From: Bacillus timonensis | GTDB lineage: Bacteria; Bacillota; Bacilli; Bacillales; Bacillaceae_L | Assembly (NCBI RefSeq): GCF_004799755.1 | Contig: NZ_SLUB01000039.1 | Coordinates: 1 to 39,213 of the forward strand | Length of the DNA: 39,213 nt | Direction: 5' to 3' | Shown here: piece by piece, positions 1-8,296 of the stretch | Layout: the number at the start of each line of letters is the position of its first letter | Position numbering within the stretch: the first letter of the stretch is position 1 | Notes under the pieces: model-generated | What the model saw: only the letters and a program-made list of their open reading frames with translations | Told to the model about the DNA's origin: nothing | Databases searched by the model: none | Translations under genes and position numbers: made by a program

Positions 1-2
1 GG

Positions 3-608
3 GGAAAAATAAAAGAACAACTTCGTTATATTGGCCGTTATATTCGTCGACCAGCGATTGGAATCAATCGGATTGAGGCATATGATGGGCAATTCGTTAC
101 GTTCAAATATAAGGATAAAACTGACGGAAAAGACAAATCCGAAACCGTAAGTGTCGAAGAATTTATTTCACGTTTAATTCGCCATATCCCAGACGAGCAA
201 TTTAAAACTATTCGGCATTACGGTATGTATTCTAGAAGATCAAAAAACTTGTGTAAAAAAGTGTTGAGTACTTGGCAACAAAAAGCAAGACGTTGGGTTG
301 TAAAAGTTAAGAAAACCTTACGTCGCCAGACGTGGCGTGAAAGAATAGTAGCCAGTGGCAAGAAAGACCCTCTCGTTTGTCAGAGGTGTGAATGTTACTA
401 TGAATACAAGGGAGAAGTCTGCCTTGAAAATGGTAAATTAGAAATAAAGGTAGCCTTATGCAAAACTACAAGAGCTTATTTAGAAAGGATGATTAACGAT
501 CTCACCGGTATCAAAAACCCGCAAAAAGGGAAAGAAAAAGAAGAAAAACATAAGCCTAAACCAGTCCAAGCAACAGAGCGTCAGCTATGTTTGTTTGGCG
601 TGTCATGA
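3..608 (+). CDS. IS91-family transposase, C-terminal part (cut by window edge)
   Basis: The frame is open from base 3, so the start lies outside the window and about 200 residues are visible. The first 75 visible residues carry the pattern typical of the end of the IS91 Y2-type transposase domain: YIGRYIRRPAIGINRI, then a DG...FKYKD strand, then EEFISRLIRHIPDEQF and IRHYGMYS. These enzymes are HUH-class single-strand transposases that move by a rolling-circle-like route; their two catalytic tyrosines would lie upstream and cannot be checked. The rest is a lysine-rich tail with one CxxC pair (CQRCECYYEYKGE) that looks like half of a zinc ribbon. The family assignment comes from recognised motifs, not from a search. 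Whether the element is intact is unknown. Confidence 0.8.
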   Translation, partial: GKIKEQLRYIGRYIRRPAIGINRIEAYDGQFVTFKYKDKTDGKDKSETVSVEEFISRLIRHIPDEQFKTIRHYGMYSRRSKNLCKKVLSTWQQKARRWVVKVKKTLRRQTWRERIVASGKKDPLVCQRCECYYEYKGEVCLENGKLEIKVALCKTTRAYLERMINDLTGIKNPQKGKEKEEKHKPKPVQATERQLCLFGVS

Positions 609-774
609 GAAAGAAGAGATTCCTATTAACGTGGTAAGGGATTTCGATTTAATGGATGATGGAGATCCGACAACTCCTCCTATGTTTGCATGTGAAAAAT
701 GTGGGGGTGAAATGTATCCTGAGTATTATAAAGGGGTACATGGCATAGAGTACAAATTATCGGATATTCTCTAA
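541..774 (+). CDS. Out-of-frame zinc-ribbon tail behind the IS91 transposase (no clear start)
   Basis: An open frame overlaps the transposase end in the +1 frame and runs to a TAA at 772-774. It encodes CLACHEKEEIPINVV, then about 25 residues, then FACEKCGGEMYPEYYKG. The two CxxC pairs look like a small zinc ribbon. No ATG or GTG is present. The only TTG, at 595, would remove the first cysteine of the first pair. The frame may therefore be read by frameshifting from the A-rich stretch at 530-550, or be left over after a one-base change, or use a non-standard start. Reality as a separate protein is uncertain. Confidence 0.35.
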   Translation, partial: KKNISLNQSKQQSVSYVCLACHEKEEIPINVVRDFDLMDDGDPTTPPMFACEKCGGEMYPEYYKGVHGIEYKLSDIL

Positions 775-785
775 CCATGAAAAGG

Positions 786-807
786 ACCGGGCTATGCCCG
801 GTTTTTC
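786..807. terminator. Shared terminator between IS91 remnant and yyaC
   Basis: A seven-base-pair stem (ACCGGGC / GCCCGGT) with a TAT loop is followed by TTTTT on the plus strand and flanked by A-rich sequence on the other side. It lies between convergent genes, so it can serve both. Confidence 0.8.
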
Positions 808-1425
808 TTATAAGGTAAATCGATCCCTCTCATTTGGGTCGAGTTCCATCTTTCGAAGATACTTATGTTCAGCCCTATAAATACCATTTGAAATGGTATC
901 TGCTAGTTTCATAACTAAACTTAATCTTGTATTTTGTAGGACGAAAAACTCCATAAATCCACTCACATTAACAATCCCTGTAATATGCATGTCACCAATA
1001 GGAGTTAATTCCTTGTTTACGCCCGCACCAGGCTTAATAGGTCCTTCACCAATAGTAATAGACCCTACGCTCTTTAAACGACCTAAACAGGCATCTATTC
1101 CAATAATAAAGGGATTTGCAAAAGTCTGTTTCATTTCCTCAATTTTATCTTGAAGATTAACTGCATGAATAGGTTCGTCCAAAGTGCCATATACATGAAA
1201 ATAGGACAGTCCTTTTTCAATAATTTTTGAACCGATTAAGGGCCCGAGACAATCGCCAGTGGAACGGTCAGTGCCGATGCAAAAGATAACAATTGGCTGA
1301 TTGACCATTGGTGGGAGCATTGAAGTAATTTTTAAGGCAATTTGGTGGTCAGCATATTCTTGATCATGTGAAATTCGAAAAGGTTCATTTCTTAGATGTT
1401 CAAATAATTTGTATCTTAGATTCAT
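808..1425 (-). CDS. yyaC: YyaC, sporulation-linked GPR-like putative protease (DUF1256)
   Basis: A 205-residue protein of the DUF1256/YyaC family, related in fold to the spore germination protease GPR and to hydrogenase maturation proteases. Visible conserved blocks are IVIFCIGTDRSTGDCLGPLIG near residue 45, FIIGIDACLG near 108, and the glycine-rich ITIGEGPIKPGAGVNKELTPIGD block. The GTDRS and IDACLG aspartates are the expected metal or active-site positions of this fold. In B. subtilis the gene is part of the sporulation programme; its substrate is not established. The start has a good AAAGGGGTG site on the minus strand. It faces away from the rest of the cluster, as in B. subtilis. Confidence 0.9.
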   Translation of the reverse strand: MNLRYKLFEHLRNEPFRISHDQEYADHQIALKITSMLPPMVNQPIVIFCIGTDRSTGDCLGPLIGSKIIEKGLSYFHVYGTLDEPIHAVNLQDKIEEMKQTFANPFIIGIDACLGRLKSVGSITIGEGPIKPGAGVNKELTPIGDMHITGIVNVSGFMEFFVLQNTRLSLVMKLADTISNGIYRAEHKYLRKMELDPNERDRFTL

Positions 1426-1455
1426 AGGTTTTTCACCCCTTTTTAACTGTAGTAA

Positions 1456-1486
1456 CAGTATACGGAAGAATCTTATATTCTATACA
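1456..1486 (-). promoter_or_regulatory. Possible forespore (sigma-G/F type) promoter for yyaC
   Basis: On the minus strand TGTATA (1486-1481) is separated by 18 bases from TATACTG (1462-1456). This resembles the sigma-G pattern (TGAATA-like, 17-18 bases, CATACTA-like) and would start transcription roughly 25 bases before the yyaC ATG. The match is partial and AT-rich sequence gives chance hits. Confidence 0.35.
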
Positions 1487-1562
1487 TCTGAAAAAAAGAA
1501 TCTTAAGTTTGGATTTAGTTCGTTTTCGTAGATAGAGGAATTATGAGCGGCGGGGGGATTGT

Positions 1563-2582
1563 ATGTATCAGGCAGGAATTCGATGGATGTTTCTAATTTT
1601 AGGTACGGCTATTGGTGCTGGCTATGCATCAGGTAGAGAAATTTGGCAGTTTTATGGTGAGCAAAGTGGTCTGGCTATTCTTTTTTTTACCATTATTTTT
1701 ATCATTTGTTGCTATATCATAATGAAAATTAGCTATGAAAAAAAAGCGGAGCATTTTGTTCCGGTATTAAAAGAATTAGTAGGGGAAAAGGCCTCGCATG
1801 TATATGATGTCATTACGATTTTATATTTATTTTCCACGACAGTCGTAATGTTAGCTGGTGGTGGTGCAACTTTAGAATTGTTTAATATACCGTTTTGGTG
1901 GGGGATTTTGATTTTTGGCTTTTTCCTTGTTTTGGTGTTTTTATGGAATATCAATGGTTTAGTATCGATTAATATGGCAATTATTCCTGCCTTAATTATT
2001 TTTTTAATCACGGTTTTGTTTATTTTCTTAACATCGGCTGGAAAGGATTTCTCATTTAATCTCCAAGAGCAAAGCAACTGGCCGTCTGCGTTTACGTTTA
2101 CAGCACTTAACATTTTACCACTTGTTGCTGTGCTAGGAGCGATTGGAAAAGAAATGAAATCAAAAGGAGAGGCATGGGTTGCGAGTATTGGAAGTGGATT
2201 GTTTTTAGGTGTTATAACTTTTATTTATAATGAAGCTCTTATTGAGGTTGCACAGGAAATAATGCTATATGAAATTCCATTGTTTGTGATCCTAAAGAAC
2301 TTTCCTTATATAGCGGTATTTATTATGTCCATTCTCTTATTTGGCGCGATATTCACAACCGCTGCATCTGGATTATTAGGATTATCCACACGTTTTAAGG
2401 ATATAATGAAAATGCCGTTGTGGATGATTGCGATTCTGCTGATTTTGCTGATGATACCCTTTACAACTTTTGGTTTTTCAACCCTTGTTTCAATTTTATA
2501 TCCTATATATGGCATTGCGAATTTATATTTATTAGCTGTGATTTTACTTTATCCGATTGTAAACCGCTACAATTTCAAATGA
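1563..2582 (+). CDS. YkvI-like multi-pass membrane protein
   Basis: A 339-residue, very hydrophobic protein with about ten membrane helices. It opens with IRWMFLILGTAIGAGYASGREIW, in which GTAIGAGYASGRE is the hallmark start of the YkvI family, distantly related to amino-acid/sodium symporters of the LeuT/APC fold. The small-residue GxxxGxGYASG motif suggests an unwound first helix that could bind ion or substrate; this is inferred from the fold. A GGGGG-type ribosome site precedes the ATG at 1563. The gene diverges from yyaC and occupies the place where B. subtilis has yyaD. Substrate unknown. Confidence 0.75.
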   Translation: MYQAGIRWMFLILGTAIGAGYASGREIWQFYGEQSGLAILFFTIIFIICCYIIMKISYEKKAEHFVPVLKELVGEKASHVYDVITILYLFSTTVVMLAGGGATLELFNIPFWWGILIFGFFLVLVFLWNINGLVSINMAIIPALIIFLITVLFIFLTSAGKDFSFNLQEQSNWPSAFTFTALNILPLVAVLGAIGKEMKSKGEAWVASIGSGLFLGVITFIYNEALIEVAQEIMLYEIPLFVILKNFPYIAVFIMSILLFGAIFTTAASGLLGLSTRFKDIMKMPLWMIAILLILLMIPFTTFGFSTLVSILYPIYGIANLYLLAVILLYPIVNRYNFK

Positions 2583-2629
2583 TTTCTTGGTACAATACTA
2601 TAAAGAAGAAGTGTAGAAGGGTGAATGTC

Positions 2630-2827
2630 ATGGTTGATAAAGACTACGGATTACATGATATTGTTGAAATGAAGAAACCTCATCCGTGTGGAACAAATAA
2701 ATGGAAAATCATTCGACTAGGGATGGATATTCGTATAAAATGTGAAGGCTGTGCGCATAGCGTACTCATTCCACGAAAAGAATTCGGACGAAAATTAAAA
2801 AAGATTTTAGTAAAGCATGAGGAATAG
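2630..2827 (+). CDS. DUF951-family small protein (YyzM-like)
   Basis: A 65-residue protein containing DIVEMKKPHPCGTNKWKIIRLGMDIRIKCEGCAHSV, a compact conserved domain with CG and CEGC cysteines, typical of DUF951. Proteins of this family lie next to yyaE and ychF in many Firmicutes; the function is unknown, though the strand-rich cysteine-bearing sequence suggests nucleic-acid binding. The ATG at 2630 follows AAGGGTG; the longer open frame back to 2420 runs through the end of the YkvI-like gene and is not the start. An extended -10 (TGG-TACAAT, 2588-2596) lies just upstream without a good -35. Confidence 0.8.
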   Translation: MVDKDYGLHDIVEMKKPHPCGTNKWKIIRLGMDIRIKCEGCAHSVLIPRKEFGRKLKKILVKHEE

Positions 2828-2846
2828 AACCTCATGCTTTTTTTTG
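2812..2846 (+). terminator. Terminator after the DUF951 gene
   Basis: The stem AAAGCATGAGG / CCTCATGCTTT (2812-2822 and 2830-2840) is followed by a T run. The stem overlaps the stop codon of the DUF951 gene. Confidence 0.9.
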
Positions 2847-2949
2847 GGAAGATTTGCATCGGATTGATAAATCTTTTTTGTAGTATTTTGAAAAAGGTGA
2901 TTTATAATATAGGATATGATAATTGGATCTACGTGGGGAGATGAGTGGA

Positions 2950-4956
2950 TTGGCTACATTTAAATCTGCATGTCCGTTAAATTGTTGGGATAGCTGTGGT
3001 TTTGTTGTTGAAGTAGAAGATGGAAAAATTATTAAAATAGATGGCGATAAAGAACATCCAATTACAAAAGGGAAGATTTGCGGTCGAGGCCGTATGTTGG
3101 AAGCAAGAACAAACTCTGACCAACGGATTCTTTATCCTTTGAAAAAAATAGATGGAGAGTTTCAGAGAATAACGTGGGAACAAGCTTTAACTGAGATTTC
3201 AGCGAAACTTGCAGATGTGAAACAAAAATATGGTTCTACTGCTGTATTACATAGCCATGACTATGCAAATGGAGGACTATTAACAAAAATTCCGGATCGC
3301 TTTTTTAATTGTTTTGGTGGTTCTACTGAACTAATTGGAAGCATCTGTTGGGGTTCTGGAATTGAAGCGCAAAATTGGGATTTTGGAAATGCAGCAAGTC
3401 ATGCACCGGAGGATATATACAATAGTAAAAATGTCGTTATTTGGGGAAGAAATGTGACTCGAACTAACATGCATCTTTTCGCTTATTTACAGGAAGTGAA
3501 AAAGAAGGGTGTTAACTTAATTGTCATTGATCCTATCTATAATGGTACGGCTAAAATTGCTCATTCATACATCTCCATTACTCCAGGTATGGATGGGTTC
3601 TTGGCGATTGGAATTATGAAGGAAATGCTTCGCTTGGGGCTCCAAAATCAAGACTTCATTGAAACCTATACAATTGGTTTTGAAGACTTAGTCGACGTAA
3701 TAAACTCAGTATCAATGGAACAAATCGAGGAAATAACAAATGTTCCACGTGAAACAATTACAAATTTAGCATATGTTTATAGTGATGGTCCAACAGCGAC
3801 CTATATGGGATTAGGAATGCAGCGTTATGCGAATGGCGGAAATACAATTCGTTTAATTGATGCCCTTGTTGCAAGTAGTGGGAATGTTGGAATTCCAGGT
3901 GGGGGTGCAAATTTCGGAAATACACAGGTTGGCCGAAGCTTTGATAGTGCTGCATTAACTCTTCCTGAGAGGAAACAGGAAACAAGAACATTTGTAATGG
4001 CAGAACAAGCGGAAAAAATCTTAACGGCCTCAGAGCCACCTATCAAAATGATCATGGTATCATGTGGAAATCCATTAACGCAGGTACCAAATACTGCACT
4101 AGTGGAGGAAGCTTTCCGGTCAGTAGACACGGTTGTTGTACTAGAACAGTTTATGACTGACACAGCAAGAATGGCTGATTATGTTCTCCCGTCAGCGACC
4201 GTTTTTGAAGAAGAAGATATATATTATTCATCCATGTACCATCATTTTGTCAATTATGGACCAAAACTAGTTGAAGCCCGTGGTGAGGCAAAATCAGATG
4301 TATGGATTTGGACTGAATTGGCAAAGAGGCTAGGCTTTGGAGAAGACTTTGACTATACAAGAGAAGAGTTTATAAAAATGGGATTAGGTTCATTACAGGA
4401 TGAAGGAATTACATTTGACATCATTAAAGAGAAAAACCATGTTCCACTACCGGTACAGCTTGTTCCTTGGCATGATTATCAATTTGAAACTCGGTCGAAA
4501 AAATTCGAGTTTACTTCATCGCTAGGGGAGACAAAAGGGTATGATGGACGTTTAAAAATCTCATATCCAAGAGAATCTATTCATTCAAACCAAAGTTTAG
4601 CCCAAAAATACCCATATTCACTTTTAACGATTCATCCTTTACGTTCCAATCATTCACAAAATTATCATCTTATTGAAGGATTGCAATCAGTAAAGGTTGA
4701 AGTCTCAAAAGATATTGCAGAGATAAAGGGTTTAGAGCCAAATGATAGCGTTAAGGTGTTTAATGATCGTGGTGAAATTACAGGAAAGGTTCAAATTTTA
4801 AAGGATTCAGCACAGAATATTGTTTGTATTGATGAAGGACAATGGCATCTTTTTGGTGGTAGTGTAAATCAACTGACTTCTCATGAGGTTTCCGATAATG
4901 GGCTTGGAAGTACGTTATATGATTGCCTTGTTGGAATTGAAAAGATTGACGAATAG
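2950..4956 (+). CDS. yyaE: YyaE, molybdopterin oxidoreductase with Fe-S site
   Basis: A member of the DMSO reductase family of molybdenum enzymes, about 670 residues. The N-terminus has a [4Fe-4S] motif, CPLNCWDSCGF followed by KGKICGRG, giving four cysteines. Family landmarks follow: the VVIWGRNVTRT cofactor-binding strand, VIDPIYNGTAKIAHSYISI, NVGIPGGGANFG, and a C-terminal cofactor-binding barrel (YSLLTIHPLRSNHSQNYH, then NDRGEITGKV). No twin-arginine signal is seen, so the enzyme is probably cytoplasmic. The substrate is unknown. The start is ambiguous: GGGGAG at 2935-2940 is well spaced for TTG 2950, while ATG 2941 touches it and TTG 2923 precedes it. The Fe-S motif begins soon after 2950, which favours that start. 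Confidence 0.85.
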   Translation: MATFKSACPLNCWDSCGFVVEVEDGKIIKIDGDKEHPITKGKICGRGRMLEARTNSDQRILYPLKKIDGEFQRITWEQALTEISAKLADVKQKYGSTAVLHSHDYANGGLLTKIPDRFFNCFGGSTELIGSICWGSGIEAQNWDFGNAASHAPEDIYNSKNVVIWGRNVTRTNMHLFAYLQEVKKKGVNLIVIDPIYNGTAKIAHSYISITPGMDGFLAIGIMKEMLRLGLQNQDFIETYTIGFEDLVDVINSVSMEQIEEITNVPRETITNLAYVYSDGPTATYMGLGMQRYANGGNTIRLIDALVASSGNVGIPGGGANFGNTQVGRSFDSAALTLPERKQETRTFVMAEQAEKILTASEPPIKMIMVSCGNPLTQVPNTALVEEAFRSVDTVVVLEQFMTDTARMADYVLPSATVFEEEDIYYSSMYHHFVNYGPKLVEARGEAKSDVWIWTELAKRLGFGEDFDYTREEFIKMGLGSLQDEGITFDIIKEKNHVPLPVQLVPWHDYQFETRSKKFEFTSSLGETKGYDGRLKISYPRESIHSNQSLAQKYPYSLLTIHPLRSNHSQNYHLIEGLQSVKVEVSKDIAEIKGLEPNDSVKVFNDRGEITGKVQILKDSAQNIVCIDEGQWHLFGGSVNQLTSHEVSDNGLGSTLYDCLVGIEKIDE

Positions 4957-4976
4957 ATATTTGCTATACTTACGTG

Positions 4977-5010
4977 AGCCGTTTCTAGCCGAAACGGCTT
5001 GTGTTTTTAA
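4977..5010 (+). terminator. Terminator after yyaE
   Basis: A nine-base-pair stem, AGCCGTTTC / GAAACGGCT, with a five-base loop and a GTGTTTTT tail. Confidence 0.85.
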
Positions 5011-5027
5011 TGAGGAATATCTATAAT
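4999..5027 (+). promoter_or_regulatory. SigA promoter for ychF
   Basis: TTGTGT, a 17-base spacer and a perfect TATAAT (5022-5027) lie about 45 bases before the ychF start. The -35 overlaps the end of the yyaE terminator. Confidence 0.7.
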
Positions 5028-5075
5028 TGTTGAAGGCTAGTTAGTATGTTACGGATAAGAGGAGTGGAATAATCA

Positions 5076-6176
5076 ATGGCGTTAACAGCAGGTATCGTTG
5101 GTCTTCCAAACGTTGGAAAATCAACTCTTTTTAATGCAATTACTCAAGCAGGCGCAGAATCAGCGAACTATCCGTTCTGTACAATCGATCCAAATGTGGG
5201 GATTGTAGAAGTTCCAGATGAGCGTTTAAATAAATTAACAGAATTAGTACAACCCAAAAAGACGGTTCCAACAACTTTTGAATTTACAGATATTGCAGGA
5301 ATTGTTAAGGGTGCCAGCAAAGGGGAAGGTCTAGGAAATAAGTTTTTATCACATATCCGTCAAGTGGATGCGATTTGTCATGTTGTACGATGTTTTGCAG
5401 ATGATAATATTACACACGTAGCGGGTAAGGTTGATCCAATTGCAGATATCGAGACAATCAATTTAGAGCTTATTTTAGCGGATTTGGAATCAGTGGATAA
5501 GCGTATTGATCGTGTTGCGAAGCTTGCAAAGCAAAAGGACAAGGATGCTGTTGCAGAGCATGAAGTGCTTGTTATGTTAAAAGAAGCATTTGAAAATGAA
5601 CAACCAGCTCGTGCAATTGAATTTACAGACGAACAAATGAAGTATGTAAAAGGTATGCATTTATTAACAAGTAAACCAGTTTTATACGTTGCCAATGTTG
5701 GTGAGGATGATGTAGCCGATCCTTCTTCAAATGAGTATGTTCAATTAGTACGTGAATTTGCACAAAAAGAAAACGCAGAAGTTATTGTGATTTGTGCAAA
5801 GATTGAGTCAGAGATCGTTGAGCTTGAAGGAGAAGAAAAGGAAATGTTCCTTGAAGAGCTGGGAATAGAGGAGTCTGGACTTGATCAATTAATTCGTGCA
5901 GCGTATCATTTATTAGGCCTGGCTACGTATTTTACAGCTGGTGTACAAGAGGTAAGAGCATGGACGTTTAGAAAAGGAATGAAAGCTCCACAATGTGCGG
6001 GAATTATTCACTCTGATTTTGAGAGAGGGTTTATTCGTGCAGAGACTGTATCGTATGAAGATTTACTTGCAGGTGGGTCGATGACTGCTGCTCGTGAGGC
6101 AGGTAAGGTACGTCTTGAAGGGAAAGAATATGTTGTTCAAGATGGAGATGTCATTCATTTCCGATTTAATGTATAA
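5076..6176 (+). CDS. ychF: YchF, Obg-type ATP/GTPase
   Basis: A full-length 366-residue member of the YchF/OLA1 family (YyaF in B. subtilis). Visible motifs are the P-loop GLPNVGKSTLFNA near residue 8, the NYPFCTIDPN switch block, G3 DIAGIVKGASKGEGLGN near 70, and VANVGE near 205. The C-terminal TGS domain runs from FTAGVQEVRAWTFRKG to GDVIHFRFNV. Family members bind the ribosome, prefer ATP over GTP, and are linked to translation and oxidative stress. The gene has its own SigA promoter and terminator, so it forms a separate transcription unit before rpsF. Confidence 0.96.
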   Translation: MALTAGIVGLPNVGKSTLFNAITQAGAESANYPFCTIDPNVGIVEVPDERLNKLTELVQPKKTVPTTFEFTDIAGIVKGASKGEGLGNKFLSHIRQVDAICHVVRCFADDNITHVAGKVDPIADIETINLELILADLESVDKRIDRVAKLAKQKDKDAVAEHEVLVMLKEAFENEQPARAIEFTDEQMKYVKGMHLLTSKPVLYVANVGEDDVADPSSNEYVQLVREFAQKENAEVIVICAKIESEIVELEGEEKEMFLEELGIEESGLDQLIRAAYHLLGLATYFTAGVQEVRAWTFRKGMKAPQCAGIIHSDFERGFIRAETVSYEDLLAGGSMTAAREAGKVRLEGKEYVVQDGDVIHFRFNV

Positions 6177-6192
6177 GGAATATGTAAAGGAG

Positions 6193-6225
6193 CCACAGGA
6201 CGAGTTTTCGTTTTGTGGTTTTTTT
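6193..6225 (+). terminator. Terminator after ychF
   Basis: A CCACA...TGTGG stem with an inner GACGA / TCGTT helix is followed by seven T residues. Confidence 0.8.
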
Positions 6226-6263
6226 AAAAAGTCAGGACTCAGTAGAACAGATTTAAACATTTC

Positions 6264-6292
6264 TTGCCTACAATTTATTCATGTGATATAAT
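6264..6292 (+). promoter_or_regulatory. Strong SigA promoter of the rpsF-ssb-rpsR operon
   Basis: TTGCCT, a 17-base spacer and TATAAT (6287-6292) with an extended TGA just before the -10. It sits about 80 bases upstream of rpsF. Confidence 0.85.
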
Positions 6293-6320
6293 ATTTTTCT
6301 GTGAGTAATTGAAAAAATTG

Positions 6321-6366
6321 CTCCTTGCTCTTTTTAGATAAAGAGCCGTTAGTCCAAAAGGAGGTG
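6321..6366 (+). ncRNA. S6:S18 ribosomal-protein leader RNA (rpsF autoregulation)
   Basis: The leader contains an inner hairpin GCTCTTT / AAAGAGC (6327-6333 and 6340-6346) followed by CCGTTAGTCC, matching the known Bacillaceae rpsF leader that the S6:S18 complex binds. An outer pairing, CTCCTT (6321-6326) with AAGGAG (6359-6364), would cover the rpsF Shine-Dalgarno, which explains repression of translation. Assignment is from recall of the motif and from the pairings. Confidence 0.8.
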
Positions 6367-6373
6367 TAACGTG

Positions 6374-6661
6374 ATGAGAAAATACGAAGTTATGTATATC
6401 ATCCGTCCAAACATTGATGATGAAGCGAAAAAAGCTTTAGTTGAGCGTTTTAATGGCGTTCTAACTGACAATGGTGCGGAGATTACAAACGTAAAAGAAT
6501 GGGGTAAGCGCCGTTTAGCTTATGAAATCAATGATTTCCGCGATGGTTATTACATGATTCTTAACGTAGTGTCTAACCCTGAAGCTGTTAGCGAATTCGA
6601 TCGTTTAGCGAAGATCAGTGAAGACATTATCCGTCATATCGTTGTTAAAGAAGAAGAATAA
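6374..6661 (+). CDS. rpsF: Ribosomal protein S6
   Basis: A 95-residue protein beginning [20 protein letters not shown], the standard S6 start, and ending [12 protein letters not shown]6 pairs with S18 in the platform of the 30S subunit. The ATG at 6374 is preferred over the in-frame GTG at 6371 because it matches the family start and is well placed after AAAGGAGGTG. It is the first gene of the classic rpsF-ssb-rpsR operon, so it can control ssb and rpsR through the leader. Confidence 0.98.
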   Translation: MRKYEVMYIIRPNIDDEAKKALVERFNGVLTDNGAEITNVKEWGKRRLAYEINDFRDGYYMILNVVSNPEAVSEFDRLAKISEDIIRHIVVKEEE

Positions 6662-6715
6662 AAATATTTAAGAGTATAGACTCTGTTTCAATATCCTGTT
6701 AAGGAGATGGTTCTG

Positions 6716-7282
6716 ATGATGAATCGCGTAGTTCTCGTTGGGAGACTTACAAAGGATCCGGAATTACGGTATACCCCAAGTGGAGTTGCGGTTGCAACCT
6801 TCACACTCGCAGTAAATCGAACATTTACGAATCAGTCAGGCGAACGTGAAGCTGACTTCATTAATTGCGTTGTATGGCGCCGACCAGCTGAAAACGTGGC
6901 GAACTTTCTAAAAAAGGGAAGTTTAGCAGGCGTTGATGGTCGTCTTCAAACGAGAAATTATGAAGGTCAAGATGGCAAACGCGTATATGTTACTGAGGTT
7001 GTAGCAGAAAGTGTTCAATTCCTTGAACCTCGAAATGCAAATGACCAACAGCGCAGCGGTGGAGGTAACTTTGGTGGCAATAATGGCGGAGGCTATGGTG
7101 GTAATCAAGGTGGCTATGGCGGCAACCAGGGTGGAAACCAAGGCGGTGGCCAAGGTGGATACTCTCCATTTGGACAGAGTCAGAACCCAAATCAAAACCA
7201 AGGACCTACAAGAGTAGACCAAGATCCATTTGCAAATGATGGACAGCCTATTGATATTTCAGATGATGATCTTCCATTCTAA
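6716..7282 (+). CDS. ssb: Single-stranded DNA-binding protein SsbA
   Basis: A 188-residue protein with an N-terminal OB fold ([20 protein letters not shown], then [41 protein letters not shown]). A glycine/asparagine/glutamine-rich linker of roughly 60 residues follows (repeated GGNQGG), then the acidic tip DISDDDLPF that recruits replication and repair partners. It coats single-stranded DNA. AAGGAG at 6701-6706 is nine bases from ATG 6716; the earlier in-frame ATG at 6707 abuts the ribosome site and is unlikely. Confidence 0.98.
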   Translation: MMNRVVLVGRLTKDPELRYTPSGVAVATFTLAVNRTFTNQSGEREADFINCVVWRRPAENVANFLKKGSLAGVDGRLQTRNYEGQDGKRVYVTEVVAESVQFLEPRNANDQQRSGGGNFGGNNGGGYGGNQGGYGGNQGGNQGGGQGGYSPFGQSQNPNQNQGPTRVDQDPFANDGQPIDISDDDLPF

Positions 7283-7306
7283 CTTGTTAGGCAATCGATA
7301 AAATGA

Positions 7307-7567
<261 letters not shown>

Positions 7568-7572
7568 TAAAC

Positions 7573-7612
7573 AAAAGCGATGATCGTCAATGCGGTCATC
7601 GCTTTTATTATG
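7573..7612. terminator. Terminator between rpsR and thiT
   Basis: The stem AAAAGCGATGA / TCATCGCTTTT (7573-7583 and 7596-7606) has A residues on one side and T-rich sequence on the other, so it can end both convergent genes. Confidence 0.85.
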
Positions 7613-7621
7613 CTTATTTTT

Positions 7622-7652
7622 GACGGGACCAAGAGAACCGTCCCTGTGGTTC
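7622..7652. repeat. Small GGGAC/GTCCC inverted repeat next to the thiT stop
   Basis: GGGACCAAGAGAACCGTCCC contains a GGGAC / GTCCC stem with a ten-base loop, flanked by CGTC and TGTGGTTCC. It lies directly after the thiT stop codon on the minus strand. Similar GGGACGGTTCTC-type motifs are familiar as dispersed short repeats in Bacillus-group intergenic regions; that statement is from memory. Confidence 0.45.
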
Positions 7653-8219
7653 CTATTGCTGTTTTAGTACGATAAAACGTGGTGAAGCAATGATTAGGAT
7701 TGATAATACGATTGTACATAATGCGAATGTTGCTAGCATTGTTATGCCGTTAAAGGTGAAGGAATACCAAACTGGGTTTTCAATTTCTGGTGCAAAGTAT
7801 TCAATAAAGATAAAGCCAGCTAGGAAGTGCCAGAAGTAGCGTGCAAGACTACCAATAAAGATTGCAAAGGTAATGGCAATTAGCGCTTTTGATTTCTTGT
7901 TGTTTTTTAAACATTCCTGAACGATCGATTTGAATATTCCTCCTAATCCAATGAATGAAAAGGCAATAATATATTCCATAATGGCTTGAACAGGGTGTAC
8001 AATCCATGGGTCAAATACTAATTGTAGTAATCCCCATAACAAACCAGATAACATTCCAATTTTTATACCCCATCTTAGAGCAATAATAAAAATAGGGACC
8101 ATTGCAAATGAAATAGATATGGCTGGTGTAATATCAATCGATGGAAGTAAATCTAATACTAGTGCTAAGGCGGCAAAGATAGCTGCTTCAATCATTGCCT
8201 GTAATCTTGTGTTTCTCAT
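7653..8219 (-). CDS. thiT: ThiT, thiamine-binding S component of an ECF transporter
   Basis: A 188-residue membrane protein (YuaJ family) with six predicted helices, starting MRNTRLQAMIEAAIFAALALVLDLLPSID. The WGIKIGMLSGLLWGLLQLV block and the W-rich segment ARYFWHFLAGFIF are typical of ThiT, the substrate-binding subunit that works with the shared EcfAAT energising module. A TPP riboswitch directly upstream independently supports a thiamine role. ATG 8219 follows AAGGGGG with good spacing; an upstream in-frame ATG at 8264 lies in the riboswitch expression platform and is not used here. Confidence 0.93.
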   Translation of the reverse strand: MRNTRLQAMIEAAIFAALALVLDLLPSIDITPAISISFAMVPIFIIALRWGIKIGMLSGLLWGLLQLVFDPWIVHPVQAIMEYIIAFSFIGLGGIFKSIVQECLKNNKKSKALIAITFAIFIGSLARYFWHFLAGFIFIEYFAPEIENPVWYSFTFNGITMLATFALCTIVLSILIIASPRFIVLKQQ

Positions 8220-8296
8220 AAAAAAATCCCCCTTGAAGTATGTTGTAAAAAAAACGCACCCCAAAGGAGAACAACTTTAATAAAAGTATAAGTTCT

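Noticed and set aside
2392-2400. Single exact DnaA box inside the YkvI-like gene
   Set aside because: An isolated nonamer within a coding region; no second box nearby.
6094-6291. Small frames across the end of ychF
   Set aside because: They run through the ychF terminator and have no ribosome site.
7011-7222. Frames overlapping ssb on both strands
   Set aside because: They reflect the low-complexity Gly/Asn/Gln-rich linker of SsbA.
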